This document shows, in pieces, positions 17,328 to 27,006 of a stretch of DNA of 64,000 nt. Origin of the DNA: Deltaproteobacteria bacterium (GTDB lineage: Bacteria; UBA10199; JACPAL01; JAHFST01). Positions within the stretch are counted from its first letter, which is position 1; each line of letters opens with the position of its first letter. The notes under the pieces are model-generated. The model had not been told where the DNA came from, made no database searches, and worked only from the letters and a program-made list of their open reading frames with translations. The DNA lies in contig JAHFST010000007.1 of assembly GCA_023265625.1 (NCBI GenBank), positions 1 through 64,000 of the forward strand, written 5' to 3'. A program made the position numbers and the translations under genes.

Positions 17328-18263
17328 ATGGGGGATGCCTGCAAACCGCTGCGTAAAAATGACCGGGGTTACCGACTTTGTCATGCCCTGCAAGACAAAG
17401 GAATCGATCTTAAAGAAAAACTCCCCGTCGTTCGATTTCAAAAGGGAGGCCCTTCAGTCGAACGCATCACTGGGTCTCTGTTACAACGCGTCTACTACCA
17501 GTCCGTCAAAAACTGGATGAATTTAACAGACCGGGACAAGGCCCTCTTGCCAGTGCCCATGCCTGCTGATTGTATAGGACGCGAGGTTCGCCCCAACATC
17601 GAATTGGCGGTCCGCTCCCTGAAACGTTACTGGGATGATAAAGGAAAAGGTATCACAGCCCCCCAAGTCGTTCAGGCCCTCACCACCTTTCTAGACAAAC
17701 CCTCCGATCTAGCCGGGTTGGGCATCCCTGCCGTCACCATCGATCATTTTTCCGCCTCATGCGATACGGTGGTAAAATTCGGGTTCTCCAGCCCTCAGGA
17801 GCGCCTTTATCTTCTGATAGGAATCCTCTCAGCCATTGGGATCGAGGCCTTTCCGGTCTACATTCATCATCCTGAGGATGCGTTGGCTCCACCCAAAGAG
17901 GTGGCCATCGGTGTCGTGGACCGGAACCAACATCTTCAGTGGCTGGACGTCACCGATGGACAGGTCTTTAATCTGCAAGGTCAGCAAGTTTTTGTCGGAA
18001 ATCTCCTGGATGGTCTGGCGGTGGCCCTCTACGAAGGGATTTCCGTAACGAACGATCCGGTTGAGAAAGAAAAAAACCTGGCCCAGATGCAATTGGCGAG
18101 GAGCATAGCCCCTCACAATCCCTGGATATTACGCGGAGCGGCCTTCTGCCACCAGGCCTTGGGACAGAACAAAACAGCCAACCATCTTTTTACAGCCGTT
18201 TTAAAAGATTGGCCGCAGGACTCGAGTTCGATCACTCACCGTCAAGCCCTCTCATCCCCATGA
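17328..18263 (+). CDS. Uncharacterised protein, transglutaminase-like core and TPR-like tail
   Basis: This 311-residue protein is not securely recognised. The region FSASCDTVVKFGFSSPQERL, then GIEAFPVYIHHPEDAL and QHLQWLDVTDG has the Cys...His...Asp order and spacing of transglutaminase-like or SirB1-like folds, with possible residues near 143, 184 and 212. The final 60 residues (LARSIAPHNPWILRGAAFCHQALGQNKTANHLF) resemble a tetratricopeptide pair. No signal peptide is seen. The start codon choice is weak because no clear RBS precedes it. Confidence 0.5.
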   Translation: MGDACKPLRKNDRGYRLCHALQDKGIDLKEKLPVVRFQKGGPSVERITGSLLQRVYYQSVKNWMNLTDRDKALLPVPMPADCIGREVRPNIELAVRSLKRYWDDKGKGITAPQVVQALTTFLDKPSDLAGLGIPAVTIDHFSASCDTVVKFGFSSPQERLYLLIGILSAIGIEAFPVYIHHPEDALAPPKEVAIGVVDRNQHLQWLDVTDGQVFNLQGQQVFVGNLLDGLAVALYEGISVTNDPVEKEKNLAQMQLARSIAPHNPWILRGAAFCHQALGQNKTANHLFTAVLKDWPQDSSSITHRQALSSP

Positions 18264-18270
18264 TATAAGG

Positions 18271-19416
18271 CTATCGTGTAATATCACCCATGGTCAATTT
18301 ATCTGTGTCTCTTTGTTGAGACTTTAAGGCCTGGTCCAGTTTATCATGATGCACCCAAATCTGCTGCCCATCACCGGCCGAGTGGCGCAGTGAAACATAG
18401 CCCGCATTGGCCAAGACTTTTTGGGCCCCCACGTCAAAAGAGGAAACCCGATACGAAGGACCGCGATAAGTCGCATCCGCGGAGCCTTTTCGGAAGGTAA
18501 TGGGCTGATTGTGTGGGGAGATTCGTCCATTGTTATCCAAAAATGCCACTTTCTCCGCAGTGGTACCTCCCTCAACGGGTTCCAACATATTTGCAATGGG
18601 CGATGACTCAATGATCGCGACGGTTTGCTTGGTGGATGCGCCAAAGGTAATTCGTCCGTTTTTTGGAGCGATGGAGTTGCACAGCTTGAGAATCTCCTGC
18701 CCCCTGAGGACGCGTCCATCGGGTAGTTTGAGCGTCGAATCAGCGGAGAATTTGCCATCGGGATTCACCAACACGCCCGAGCCCGTTCCCAATCGCACTT
18801 TGAACTCTTCATGATTTAAAGCGAGCCCAATTAACTTGATCTGAACCGGGGCGGCGGGAGTGGTCGATTTCGCAACCTCTGGCGCCTTACCTGCTGGAAA
18901 AAATTCAACGCCCTGATCGCCAAAAATAGCAACCGTTCCTTCAGGCTGGGCTTCGGGCTTGGCTGGCGGACCGCTAAAAACATGGACGGCGTCACCTTCA
19001 GGGCTCTTAAAAGTACTCACCCTACTCAAGGGAGGCTCTGTTTGAAGGTCGCGTCGTAAGTTGAGTTGCCCTGGGGTAAACTTTGCATAGCCACTGGAAC
19101 CTTGTTTTTGACGTGTCATGTAAACCGTCTGGCCACCAATCTGATACGCGGCATACCCGTTCTCCTTAAGCGTGGTCTGGGTTTGTTCCGGATGATGATC
19201 ATTGGGGGCAATGACATAGGCTGGAAAGGTCCCCTTGGAGGTTACCACCGAAACCGGAACCGTGGTCGGGGTCAAAAAAGCGTGCCCCAAAATGGCCGAA
19301 CCAATCTTGGCCTCCGCTACGGGTTTACCTATCTCCGTTTTTGGACCCGGTACCTCTGCGGGTGGGGTGCGATGCAATCCCTTATGACCATGACTCGGCT
19401 TAACGGGTCCACTCAT
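18271..19416 (-). CDS. Uncharacterised protein with Pro-rich linkers
   Basis: ATG 19416 is preceded by AAGGAGG, giving 381 residues (the frame extends a little further upstream to 19455). I do not recognise the family. Three similar-looking beta-rich segments are separated by Pro/Ala linkers (PPAKPEAQPEG, AKSTTPAAPVQ). Asn-Gly turns recur: VNPDGKFSAD, APKNGRITF, LDNNGRISPHNQ. No signal peptide or membrane segment is visible, so it appears soluble. It converges with the preceding gene, with seven bases between stops. Confidence 0.6.
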   Translation of the reverse strand: MSGPVKPSHGHKGLHRTPPAEVPGPKTEIGKPVAEAKIGSAILGHAFLTPTTVPVSVVTSKGTFPAYVIAPNDHHPEQTQTTLKENGYAAYQIGGQTVYMTRQKQGSSGYAKFTPGQLNLRRDLQTEPPLSRVSTFKSPEGDAVHVFSGPPAKPEAQPEGTVAIFGDQGVEFFPAGKAPEVAKSTTPAAPVQIKLIGLALNHEEFKVRLGTGSGVLVNPDGKFSADSTLKLPDGRVLRGQEILKLCNSIAPKNGRITFGASTKQTVAIIESSPIANMLEPVEGGTTAEKVAFLDNNGRISPHNQPITFRKGSADATYRGPSYRVSSFDVGAQKVLANAGYVSLRHSAGDGQQIWVHHDKLDQALKSQQRDTDKLTMGDITR

Positions 19417-19576
19417 AATAGCCTCCTTAAAAGTTAAACAAACCGACTTCTGCACTTTAGTTATCGGCTGGGGACCTATTTCAAGTTGCTAGCGGCTAAA
19501 AAATCCCTTAAATGGCTGAAAACGCTCATTGACACAGGGCGGCAAAGAGGCTTTAACCTGGCACTTCAGGAACCAT

Positions 19577-20038
19577 ATGGGTACGATTCAAGAAGAATTA
19601 CTCAAAGCGGGATTGATTTCAAAGGAACGGGCCAAGAAGCTCAAGGAAGACGAGCGGGCCAAGAAGTTTCCCCCGAAGAAGCTCCCCCCCAAGGCCGCCG
19701 CACCTGCTAATAAGCCGCGACCTCAGATGAGCCAACCACCGCTGAAACCTGTGGCGAAGCCAAAACTGGCCCCCCCACCGGCCAAGCCCGTGGAAAAAAT
19801 CCACGAACATCACCTGCGCACCCTCTGTGAGGCCTGTGGTAAGACCTCCCCGGACGTGGAATATTACCAACATCACAACCGGAGCATGGATAAATTTTGG
19901 CTCTGCATCCCCTGCGCCGATGACCACAATATCCCGGATGCCACGCGGCAGACCAACCAGAGCCTCCAGGCCCAAAAAAGGATGTTTATCCGTCGCTACG
20001 GGGCCACCAAGGTCTTCAAGCCGGGGGCTCAGGCGTGA
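19577..20038 (+). CDS. Small protein with basic N terminus and C-terminal zinc-ribbon-like cysteines
   Basis: ATG 19577 after CAGGA gives 153 residues. The N terminus (MGTIQEELLKAGLISKERAKKL) resembles the start of DUF2058-type proteins. A Lys/Pro-rich disordered linker follows, and then a domain with paired cysteines CEACGK and CIPCADDH plus several histidines suggests a zinc site. It overlaps the thrH-like gene by four bases, so the two are translationally coupled. Its function is unknown, and nucleic-acid binding is only a guess from the charge and zinc motif. Confidence 0.65.
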   Translation: MGTIQEELLKAGLISKERAKKLKEDERAKKFPPKKLPPKAAAPANKPRPQMSQPPLKPVAKPKLAPPPAKPVEKIHEHHLRTLCEACGKTSPDVEYYQHHNRSMDKFWLCIPCADDHNIPDATRQTNQSLQAQKRMFIRRYGATKVFKPGAQA

Positions 20039-20652
20039 TTGCGTGCCTTGATCTCGAAGGGGTTTTGATTCCTGAAATCTGGATCAATGTCGCCGAGAAA
20101 ACTGGCATTCAAGAACTCCGCCGCACCACCCGTGATGAGCCTGACTACGACAAACTGATGAAGGGTCGGATCAAGATCCTGCATGAGCATAAACTCAAGC
20201 TCGCCGACATCCAGCGTGTCATCGCCACCATGCAACCCCTCCCCGGCGCTCAGGAGTTCCTGCTCTGGCTCAAGTCAGAATTTCAGGTGATCATCCTCTC
20301 CGATACCTTTTACGAATTCGCCGCGCCCATGATGAAGCAACTGGAATACCCGTCCCTCTTCTGCCACTCCCTCGTGGTCGATGAGAAGGGCAATATCAAA
20401 AACTACAAACTACGCATGCCCGACCAAAAACGGGAATCGGTGTTGGCCTTGAAAAAACTCCACTTCCACATCGCGGCGGCCGGGGATTCTTACAACGATG
20501 TGGCCATGCTACAAGTCGCCGACCGCGGCATCCTGTTTTGCCCCCCTGACAATGTCATTCGGGAATATCCGCAGTTTCCTGTCACCAAAACGTATGACGA
20601 GCTCAAGAATGAGTTTTTACTCTGTCAAAAGGCGTTTCGAATTCCCGAGTGA
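20035..20652 (+). CDS. thrH: ThrH-type phosphoserine phosphatase / homoserine phosphotransferase
   Basis: This HAD-superfamily phosphatase of 205 residues has the ThrH signature CLDLEGVLIPEIW (D6, with Glu replacing the second Asp as is usual in ThrH). It also has motif II ILSDTFYEF and the C-terminal AAAGDSYNDVAML motif. ThrH dephosphorylates phosphoserine and can move phosphate to homoserine, linking serine and threonine synthesis. The GTG start at 20035 overlaps the upstream stop codon. Confidence 0.9.
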   Translation: MIACLDLEGVLIPEIWINVAEKTGIQELRRTTRDEPDYDKLMKGRIKILHEHKLKLADIQRVIATMQPLPGAQEFLLWLKSEFQVIILSDTFYEFAAPMMKQLEYPSLFCHSLVVDEKGNIKNYKLRMPDQKRESVLALKKLHFHIAAAGDSYNDVAMLQVADRGILFCPPDNVIREYPQFPVTKTYDELKNEFLLCQKAFRIPE

Positions 20653-21405
20653 TTACAACCCCAAACTCGCCCCACCATCCAAAACAACAACATGCCCGGT
20701 GATGTAGCTCGCCTCCTCACTGGCCAAGAAGGAGACTGTGGCCGCAAGCTCTTCTGGTTTACCGGGGCGGCGCAGGGGGATGTGGTGAATGAGATCGGCC
20801 TTAATTTTTTCGGGGATGTTGGCAATCATGGTGGTGTCCATCAGGCCGGGGGCGATTGCATTGGCACGGATGCCGTAACGGGCGAGTTCCATGGCCCAGG
20901 TTCGGGTCATCGCCACGACCCCCGCCTTCGCAGCCGCATAATTAGTCTGACCCAAGTTTCCTTCGTAGGCGAGGGAACTGATGTTGACCATCGCCCCACC
21001 ATGCCCTTTTTCGATGAGGGTACACGCAAAGGCCTGGCCGCAGTTGAATACCCCTTTTAGGTTAATACGGATCACCTCGTCAAAGTTCGCCTCCGTCAGC
21101 TTGACGAGGAGGCTGTCGCGCAAAATGCCGGCATTATTCACCAAAATGTGTACATCACCCAACTCTTGCAGGGCCTGCTCCACGATCTCCTGGCCCACAG
21201 CATGATCTCCCACGTCGCCAATAAAAATCGCCGCCTTGCGACCTAACTGACGGATTTGCTGCGCCACCGTCTCAGCTTGCGCCTGATGGATGTCAACAAT
21301 CAGCACATCGCAACCATCTTCCGCCAAACGCAGGGCAGACGCCCGCCCCAACCCTTGGCCGGCACCCGTAACGATGGCTACTTGGTTCATAAAACGAGAG
21401 GTCAT
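20653..21405 (-). CDS. fabG: Short-chain dehydrogenase, 3-oxoacyl-ACP reductase type
   Basis: This is a 250-residue classical SDR. The NAD(P) motif TGAGQGLG is near residue 14, NNAG is in the fourth strand region, Ser is in MVNISSLAYEG, and the YAAAK catalytic pair follows. The C terminus has PGLMDTTM and ITGHVVVLDGG. Close family resemblance is to FabG-type ketoacyl reductases, but SDR substrates are hard to read from sequence. Its start overlaps the hemN stop by four bases, which is an odd partner for a lipid enzyme and may reflect operon shuffling. Confidence 0.82.
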   Translation of the reverse strand: MTSRFMNQVAIVTGAGQGLGRASALRLAEDGCDVLIVDIHQAQAETVAQQIRQLGRKAAIFIGDVGDHAVGQEIVEQALQELGDVHILVNNAGILRDSLLVKLTEANFDEVIRINLKGVFNCGQAFACTLIEKGHGGAMVNISSLAYEGNLGQTNYAAAKAGVVAMTRTWAMELARYGIRANAIAPGLMDTTMIANIPEKIKADLIHHIPLRRPGKPEELAATVSFLASEEASYITGHVVVLDGGASLGL

Positions 21406-22793
21406 ACCGTCCTCGAAAATACTGGGTTGTGTGCGTTCTTCCTAATGGGTTCCAAATAACGGTCAAACAGCATGGCCATATTGCGAAGGAAGAGACGTCC
21501 CAGACCCTTGGGTTGGAAACCGGCAGCCGTAATCGTCACCAACCCATCTTCGGCAAATCGCCCCAGTTGGTCCACTTCCTCGCGAAAATAATCTTGAAAT
21601 ACGACGCCCCATTTTCCCCCGAAGGACTTAAAATCCACCGGCTCAGCGCACATAATCTGCGTGATCAGTTCACGCCTCAGGTGGTCATCACGATTCAACA
21701 GATACCCGCGAAACGAGGGCAGATCCCCTCCCTGCACGGTTTGAGAGTAGGCAGGCAGTTCCTTTTTGTTCTGAAAATAGTTGCCGTTGACATAAGAGAT
21801 CGAACTGACCCCAAAACCAATCTGGTGGGCATCGGCGCGGGTGGAGTAACCCATAAAATTTCGGTGGATCGTATGGGTTGCGAGCGCCCGGGAAAGGTCG
21901 TCATCGCGCAGGGCAAAATGGTCCATCCCGATCAATTCATAGCCGGCGGCGGTGAAAAACTGATAGGCCCGCTCAAAAAGTTGCAGTTTTTGTTCCGGAG
22001 AGGGGAGGTCTTCGTCTTTAAAGGCCCGCTGCACGGGGCGTACCCAAGGCACATGGGCGTAGCTGTAAACGCCCAGCCGATTGGGCCGGAGCCCCAAGGT
22101 CAGCTCCAAGGTTTTTTCAAAGTGCGCAAGCGTCTGGCCCGGCAGACCATAGATGAGATCAAAATTGAAGTGTTGAAAGCCCAACGCACGGAGTTCGTCC
22201 AACATCGCCTTGGTCTCAACGTAACCTTGGTTGCGATTGATGAGCTGTTGCACATGCGGATCAAAATCCTGAACCCCGAGTGAGATCCGATTAAATCCCA
22301 GCGTTGCCAAATTTTTACAAAACGCCGACGTGTTGGTCTTAGGATGCATCTCGATCGCAATCTCGGCATCCGGCAAGATCCGAAAATGCCGCCGGAACTG
22401 CCCCATAATTTCTGTCAATTCCTCGGGCCTGAGAAAATTGGGTGTGCCCCCGCCAAAGTGCACCTGGCTTACCTCGCGCGCGTGTGCCGGAAGGAGGTTG
22501 GCGATTCGCTCAATCTCCCGCACCAGGACATCGACATACTCTCGGGAACGATCATGATTCTTGGTGATCACCTGCATGCAGCCACAGAAGTGGCAAAGAT
22601 TTTCACAGAAGGGCAGGTGGGCATAGAGGGACAACCGCTCCCCGCTAGGCAAGGTCTGAAGGCTTCGGGCAAAATCCGCCGGGCCTACTTCTGAAGTCCA
22701 GGCGGGAACTGTGGGATAACTCGTGTAGCGCGGCCCCGGGACGTCGTATTTTTGTAAGAGGTGTAATAACTCCACACCCTTTTCTACGGCCAA
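21402..22793 (-). CDS. hemN: Oxygen-independent coproporphyrinogen III oxidase
   Basis: This radical-SAM enzyme converts coproporphyrinogen III to protoporphyrinogen IX without oxygen. The cluster motif is C63-ENL-C67-HF-C70-G-C72, the extended HemN form. VHFGGGTPNFL follows and the C-terminal HemN domain is complete. The 463-residue length and the N-terminal GPRYTSYPT segment separate true HemN from HemW. HemE is encoded 300 bases upstream on the same strand, so two heme steps sit together. This supports anaerobic or microaerobic heme synthesis. Confidence 0.96.
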   Translation of the reverse strand: MAVEKGVELLHLLQKYDVPGPRYTSYPTVPAWTSEVGPADFARSLQTLPSGERLSLYAHLPFCENLCHFCGCMQVITKNHDRSREYVDVLVREIERIANLLPAHAREVSQVHFGGGTPNFLRPEELTEIMGQFRRHFRILPDAEIAIEMHPKTNTSAFCKNLATLGFNRISLGVQDFDPHVQQLINRNQGYVETKAMLDELRALGFQHFNFDLIYGLPGQTLAHFEKTLELTLGLRPNRLGVYSYAHVPWVRPVQRAFKDEDLPSPEQKLQLFERAYQFFTAAGYELIGMDHFALRDDDLSRALATHTIHRNFMGYSTRADAHQIGFGVSSISYVNGNYFQNKKELPAYSQTVQGGDLPSFRGYLLNRDDHLRRELITQIMCAEPVDFKSFGGKWGVVFQDYFREEVDQLGRFAEDGLVTITAAGFQPKGLGRLFLRNMAMLFDRYLEPIRKNAHNPVFSRTV

Positions 22794-22843
22794 AATAGGT
22801 CCTTTGGCAAGCTTGCAAGATAAGTTGTCCTACAGTCCAAAAA

Positions 22844-23018
22844 TTATCGCTTCGCATCTTTCTTCAATTTCGGTACCACAAGATCGCGAGCTAGTTCAGC
22901 CTCGATTTCTGCAATCGTCGGCAGGCTGGTATCCAACGGTTTGGGCAATGCTCGCACCAGTTGATATTCCGCTACGCCAATAGGCTTACTAATACCGGAG
23001 AGGGCAACCAAAGCAATT
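22844..23018 (-). pseudogene. 3' remnant of a YhcG/DUF1016 PDDEXK nuclease gene
   Basis: The gap between hemN and hemE holds the last 50-odd codons of a DUF1016 (YhcG-type) protein: ALSGISKPIGVAEYQL, then ALPKPLDTSLPT and EIEAELARDL, ending at TAA 22844-22846. An in-frame TGA lies just upstream and no nuclease core remains, so it is a decayed fragment. It shows a past defence or mobile-associated gene at this spot. Bases 23019-23091 hold nothing further that I recognise. Confidence 0.75.
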
Positions 23019-23091
23019 GGTCAGCAGGCTGCTGCCCAATTAGGCCATTGGGACACATTTGGGCAAAGAACTTCATGTATTTATGGACTTG

Positions 23092-24132
23092 CTATCCGCC
23101 ATATCTCTGACACGCCCCCACAAACGCCCGGGCGTGCTCCACCGGGGTCTCTGGCAAAATACCATGGCCCAGATTCATAATATAGCCGGGGCCACCACCC
23201 CAATCGCTAATCATCGCCGCCACACCCTGTTCTATCTCGGGAATTGGGCGCAGTAGTTTCTCCGGATCAAAGTTCCCTTGCAAGGCCACCTTCCCACCCG
23301 TCCGCCGCCGGGCCTCCGAGAGAGTAATCCTCCCATCAACCCCGATCACCTGCGAACCGGCCGTCACCATTTTTTCCAAGAGATGATCGCCTTTTTTGAT
23401 GAAAAGGATGGTTGGAACCGTCATGGCACTCAAGATTTTTCGGGTATAAGGCAAGGCCCACTGTTCATAGTCCTCCGGCGTCAAGACCCCGGCCCAGGTA
23501 TCAAACAGTTGCAAGGCAACCACCCCAGCCTCCGATTGGCCACGGAGGTAATCGATGGTCGCCACGGTGATTTTTCCCAGCAATCCATGCAGCAAGTCAG
23601 GTTGTTCCCTCATCAACGTTCGAATCTCGGCAAAATGCTCGGAACTCCCCCCTTCCACCATGTAAGTGGCCACCGTAAACGGGGCCCCCGCAAAACCAAG
23701 TAGGGGAATCGGTCCCTCCGGAGTAGCCTCTGACTTGAGGGCTTTCTGAATAAGTCCGATCGCCTCGTAGACAAACCCGGCCCGAGCCGCCACGCCATCG
23801 GTCTGCAGGCGGTCGAGAGTACTTACAGAACGGACCGGCTCGGCAAATTTTGGGCCTTCGCCCTCGACAAAGGCTAATTTAAGTCCCATCGCATCCGGCA
23901 CAATCAAGATATCGCTGTAAAGGATCGCCGCATCCACGCCGATCCGGCGCACGGGCTGCATGGTAATTTCCGCGGCCAACTCCGGGGTCTTCATCATGGT
24001 TAGGGTGTCATAGCGAGCACGCAGGGCGCGATATTCCGGCAAATAGCGCCCGGCTTGGCGCATCATCCAGACCGGAGGGCGATCCACCGGTTTCCGCAAA
24101 CAGGCATCGATAAATCTTTGAGTGGGGGTCAT
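23092..24132 (-). CDS. hemE: Uroporphyrinogen decarboxylase
   Basis: HemE removes four carboxylates from uroporphyrinogen III to give coproporphyrinogen III. The 346-residue protein has the N-terminal signature PVWMMRQAGRYLPEYR, the Asp in YSDILIVPDAMG, and GFAGAPFTVATYM. The C terminus carries GNFDPEKLL and LGHGILPETPVE. Its start overlaps the end of the upstream KimA-like gene by four bases, indicating co-translation. Confidence 0.97.
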   Translation of the reverse strand: MTPTQRFIDACLRKPVDRPPVWMMRQAGRYLPEYRALRARYDTLTMMKTPELAAEITMQPVRRIGVDAAILYSDILIVPDAMGLKLAFVEGEGPKFAEPVRSVSTLDRLQTDGVAARAGFVYEAIGLIQKALKSEATPEGPIPLLGFAGAPFTVATYMVEGGSSEHFAEIRTLMREQPDLLHGLLGKITVATIDYLRGQSEAGVVALQLFDTWAGVLTPEDYEQWALPYTRKILSAMTVPTILFIKKGDHLLEKMVTAGSQVIGVDGRITLSEARRRTGGKVALQGNFDPEKLLRPIPEIEQGVAAMISDWGGGPGYIMNLGHGILPETPVEHARAFVGACQRYGG

Positions 24133-25979
24133 TTGTCCAGATGGATCCGCACGCTGGTCACTACGATGCCGCGCTTAAACAACAAGGCAGTTCGGATGCG
24201 CAGCGCCGTCTGGTTGTGAAAGAGTTGCTGCCACCAATAACGCGTCACAAATTCCGGGAGCACCACGGTCACAATATCATCTTCCCGTTGCCATTCGATC
24301 TGATCTAAATACTCCAAAAACACATTTACAATGGCGCGCGTCGGCGACGGGATCACCACTAAGGAAATATCAGGGGCGTAGAGGGTCCAGTCTTGCTTCA
24401 AGGCCTTGGTTTTTTCCGGATCCACCTCCACATACACGGCCTTAATATGGGGCGAGATACTCCGGGCGTACATGAGGGAGATAATGGTCCCCTTGTTCAT
24501 CTGTGAAATGGGGATGACCACGGTATGCTTGATCTGACTATCAATCGGATACTCATTCCCCAACTCTTCAATGGACAGTTCCTTTTCAACCGTTTTGTAA
24601 TAATCTCGCACCTTCAAGAATCCCAAGACCATCACCGGAATAAGGACCAAGACAATCCAGGCCCCATGGGTAAACTTGGTTGAGACAATAACAACCGAGA
24701 CCACACCCGTACTCACCGCCCCTAATCCGTTGATCACAGCGGAGATCCACCAATGGCCCGTCGCCCGGTCGTGTAAATGATGCCGTACCATCCCTGCTTG
24801 AGACAGGGTAAACGAGATAAAAACTCCCACGGCATAGAGAGGGATCAGGTGATGCGGGTTCGCATGAAATAACCAAATCAATATCCACGAAGCAACCCCT
24901 AGGATAATAATCCCGTTCGAATAAACCAACCGATCCCCCAAAGCGGTCAATTGCCTAGGCAAAAATCCATCCCGGCTCAAGATAGAAGAAAGCCGGGGAA
25001 AGCCGTTAAAACTGGTGTTGGCGGCCAACACCAAGATAATCGCGGTGGAGTACTGCACCAAATAATAAAGCGGGCCACTGCCAAAAATCCCCCGGGCAAT
25101 TTGCGAAACAACGGTTTCATTTGAGCTAGGGACAATATGAAAGAGCTGGGCAAACCAGGTAATCCCCCAAAATAACGAGACTAGAATAGTGGCCATCCAA
25201 ATCATCGTGATTGCCGCATTCCGTGAGGCCGGCGGTTTAAAAACCGGCACCCCATTGGAGATGGCTTCAATACCGGTCAAGGCCGTACAACCCGAGGCAA
25301 AGGCACGTAATACCAAAAAAATCCCCACGGTCTCGATCCCTTCCCCTAGCACTTCGGGAGAGATTCCATGAGTCACGACGGGAAGTGGCTGATGAAGGAA
25401 ATAAAATCGAACGATCCCGGTGGCCAGCATGGCCGTCAGAGAACCGATAAAAATGTAAGACGGGATAGCGAAGATCGTCCCAGATTCTTTCACCCCGCGC
25501 AGATTTCCCAACGTGATCAATATGAGAAAAACGGCCGCGAGATCGACTCGATAGTGCAACAATCCAGGGTAGGCGGAGATCACCGCTGAAACCCCAGCCG
25601 ATATACTCACGGCCACGGTCAAAACATAGTCAATCAGTAAGGCCGCGGCCGCCACCAACCCGCTCGTCAGCCCTAAATTCTCCCGTGAGACAATATAGGC
25701 CCCCCCGCCATTGGGATAGGCCAGAACCGTCTGAACGTAGGACACGGCCACAATGGCGAGCAATACGCCAATCGCTAGGGCAATGGGGATGGAATAGTGC
25801 AAGGCCACCGACCCCGCTAACACGAGAATCAGGAGTATTTCTTCCGTGGCATAAGCCACAGAGGAGAGGGCATCCGAGGCAAAAATCGCCAGGGCCATTC
25901 TTTTTTGCAACGTTTCATGGGCCTGGCGCGCCGAATCAAGCGCTTCCCCTAGAAAGATCCTTTTGAGCATCCGAAACAT
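24129..25979 (-). CDS. APC-superfamily permease, KimA-like potassium transporter
   Basis: This 616-residue integral membrane protein has about twelve hydrophobic helices, followed by a cytoplasmic domain of roughly 150 residues. The first helix region (FASDALSSVAYATEEILL) and the SYIFIGSLTAM stretch match the KimA/YdaO branch of the APC superfamily, which imports K+ with protons and is regulated by cyclic di-AMP in Firmicutes. Whether this homologue binds that nucleotide is unknown. An amino-acid permease role is the main alternative. Confidence 0.78.
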   Translation of the reverse strand: MFRMLKRIFLGEALDSARQAHETLQKRMALAIFASDALSSVAYATEEILLILVLAGSVALHYSIPIALAIGVLLAIVAVSYVQTVLAYPNGGGAYIVSRENLGLTSGLVAAAALLIDYVLTVAVSISAGVSAVISAYPGLLHYRVDLAAVFLILITLGNLRGVKESGTIFAIPSYIFIGSLTAMLATGIVRFYFLHQPLPVVTHGISPEVLGEGIETVGIFLVLRAFASGCTALTGIEAISNGVPVFKPPASRNAAITMIWMATILVSLFWGITWFAQLFHIVPSSNETVVSQIARGIFGSGPLYYLVQYSTAIILVLAANTSFNGFPRLSSILSRDGFLPRQLTALGDRLVYSNGIIILGVASWILIWLFHANPHHLIPLYAVGVFISFTLSQAGMVRHHLHDRATGHWWISAVINGLGAVSTGVVSVVIVSTKFTHGAWIVLVLIPVMVLGFLKVRDYYKTVEKELSIEELGNEYPIDSQIKHTVVIPISQMNKGTIISLMYARSISPHIKAVYVEVDPEKTKALKQDWTLYAPDISLVVIPSPTRAIVNVFLEYLDQIEWQREDDIVTVVLPEFVTRYWWQQLFHNQTALRIRTALLFKRGIVVTSVRIHLDK

Positions 25980-26052
25980 AGCGCGGGAACCTAGATCAAT
26001 GGGACTTGAATTTCCACCTCTATTTGTGAGAGGTCATAAGCAGCGCTTTACT

Positions 26053-26988
26053 ATGATGTCCAAATCAAAAAAGAAGTATTTTGGCAAAAAACCCGGGCCC
26101 TTGTCGGTTTCACCCAATCGACTGCCTGTTCCTATCACGCCCCCAGGTCCGGTCACGGTCCCTTCCTACATCGACGACCCAGTGCGCGCCTACCTGGCCG
26201 AGGTCAGCCAATTCCCGATCTTGACCGAAGAAGAAGAACAGTCCTGTGCCAAAAAATACCGAGAGACCGGCGATATTGAGTCCGCCCGTAAGTTAGTCAC
26301 CTCGCATTTGCGTTTGGTGGGGCGGATCGCGCTGGAATACAAGCGGGCCTATCACAATGTGCTGGATCTCATTCAGGAGGGCAATGTCGGGCTCATGAAG
26401 GCGGCCCAAAAGTTCGATCCGGACAAAGGCGCCCGCTTTTCCTATTATGCCTCGTGGTGGATTCGGGCCTATATTATAAAATACATCCTAGATAACTTTC
26501 GGTTGATCAAGGTGGGAACAACCCAGGCGCAACGTAAACTTTTTTTCAACCTCATGAAGGAGAAACAAAAAATCGAGGCGCAGGGTTTCCATGCCGATAC
26601 CAAGCTGCTGGCGGAGAGACTGGATGTCCATGAATCAGAGGTCCAGGAAATGCAGAAACGCATGACCCAACCGGATCTTTCCCTGGAAACCCCCCTCTCT
26701 GGGGCGGAAGGCCCTGTTTTGAACGATCTTCTGGCCTCCACCGATAACCCGGAAAAAAGCGTGGCCCAGCAGGATCTCAAGAATAAACTGTTGGAACGAT
26801 TGGATGAATTTGTCAAAACCCTCGCCCCCAAGGAACAAAGGATTTTTCGGGAGCGCATCATGGCAGAGGTCCCCAGCACCTTGGAGGCCTTGGGGGACGA
26901 ATATGGCATCACCCGCGAGCGGGTGCGCCAGATCGAAAGTAAAATTGTGACCCAGTTACGCAACTTTTTCGGAAATTTGACGAGATAA
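26053..26988 (+). CDS. rpoH: RNA polymerase sigma-32-type factor
   Basis: This is a heat-shock-type alternative sigma factor. Region 2 is clear (LDLIQEGNVGLMKAAQKFDP, ARFSYYASWWIRAYI), the RpoH box is present as QRKLFFNLM, and region 4.2 ends in YGITRERVRQIESK. ATG 26053 gives 311 residues. The frame extends upstream to 25963, overlapping the divergent permease gene, but that extension (REPRSMGLEFPP) lacks family resemblance. A Lys-rich lead of about 40 residues precedes region 1.2. The PilZ gene follows 18 bases later. Confidence 0.9.
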   Translation: MMSKSKKKYFGKKPGPLSVSPNRLPVPITPPGPVTVPSYIDDPVRAYLAEVSQFPILTEEEEQSCAKKYRETGDIESARKLVTSHLRLVGRIALEYKRAYHNVLDLIQEGNVGLMKAAQKFDPDKGARFSYYASWWIRAYIIKYILDNFRLIKVGTTQAQRKLFFNLMKEKQKIEAQGFHADTKLLAERLDVHESEVQEMQKRMTQPDLSLETPLSGAEGPVLNDLLASTDNPEKSVAQQDLKNKLLERLDEFVKTLAPKEQRIFRERIMAEVPSTLEALGDEYGITRERVRQIESKIVTQLRNFFGNLTR

Positions 26989-27006
26989 CGTCAAACAGGA
27001 GGTCCT

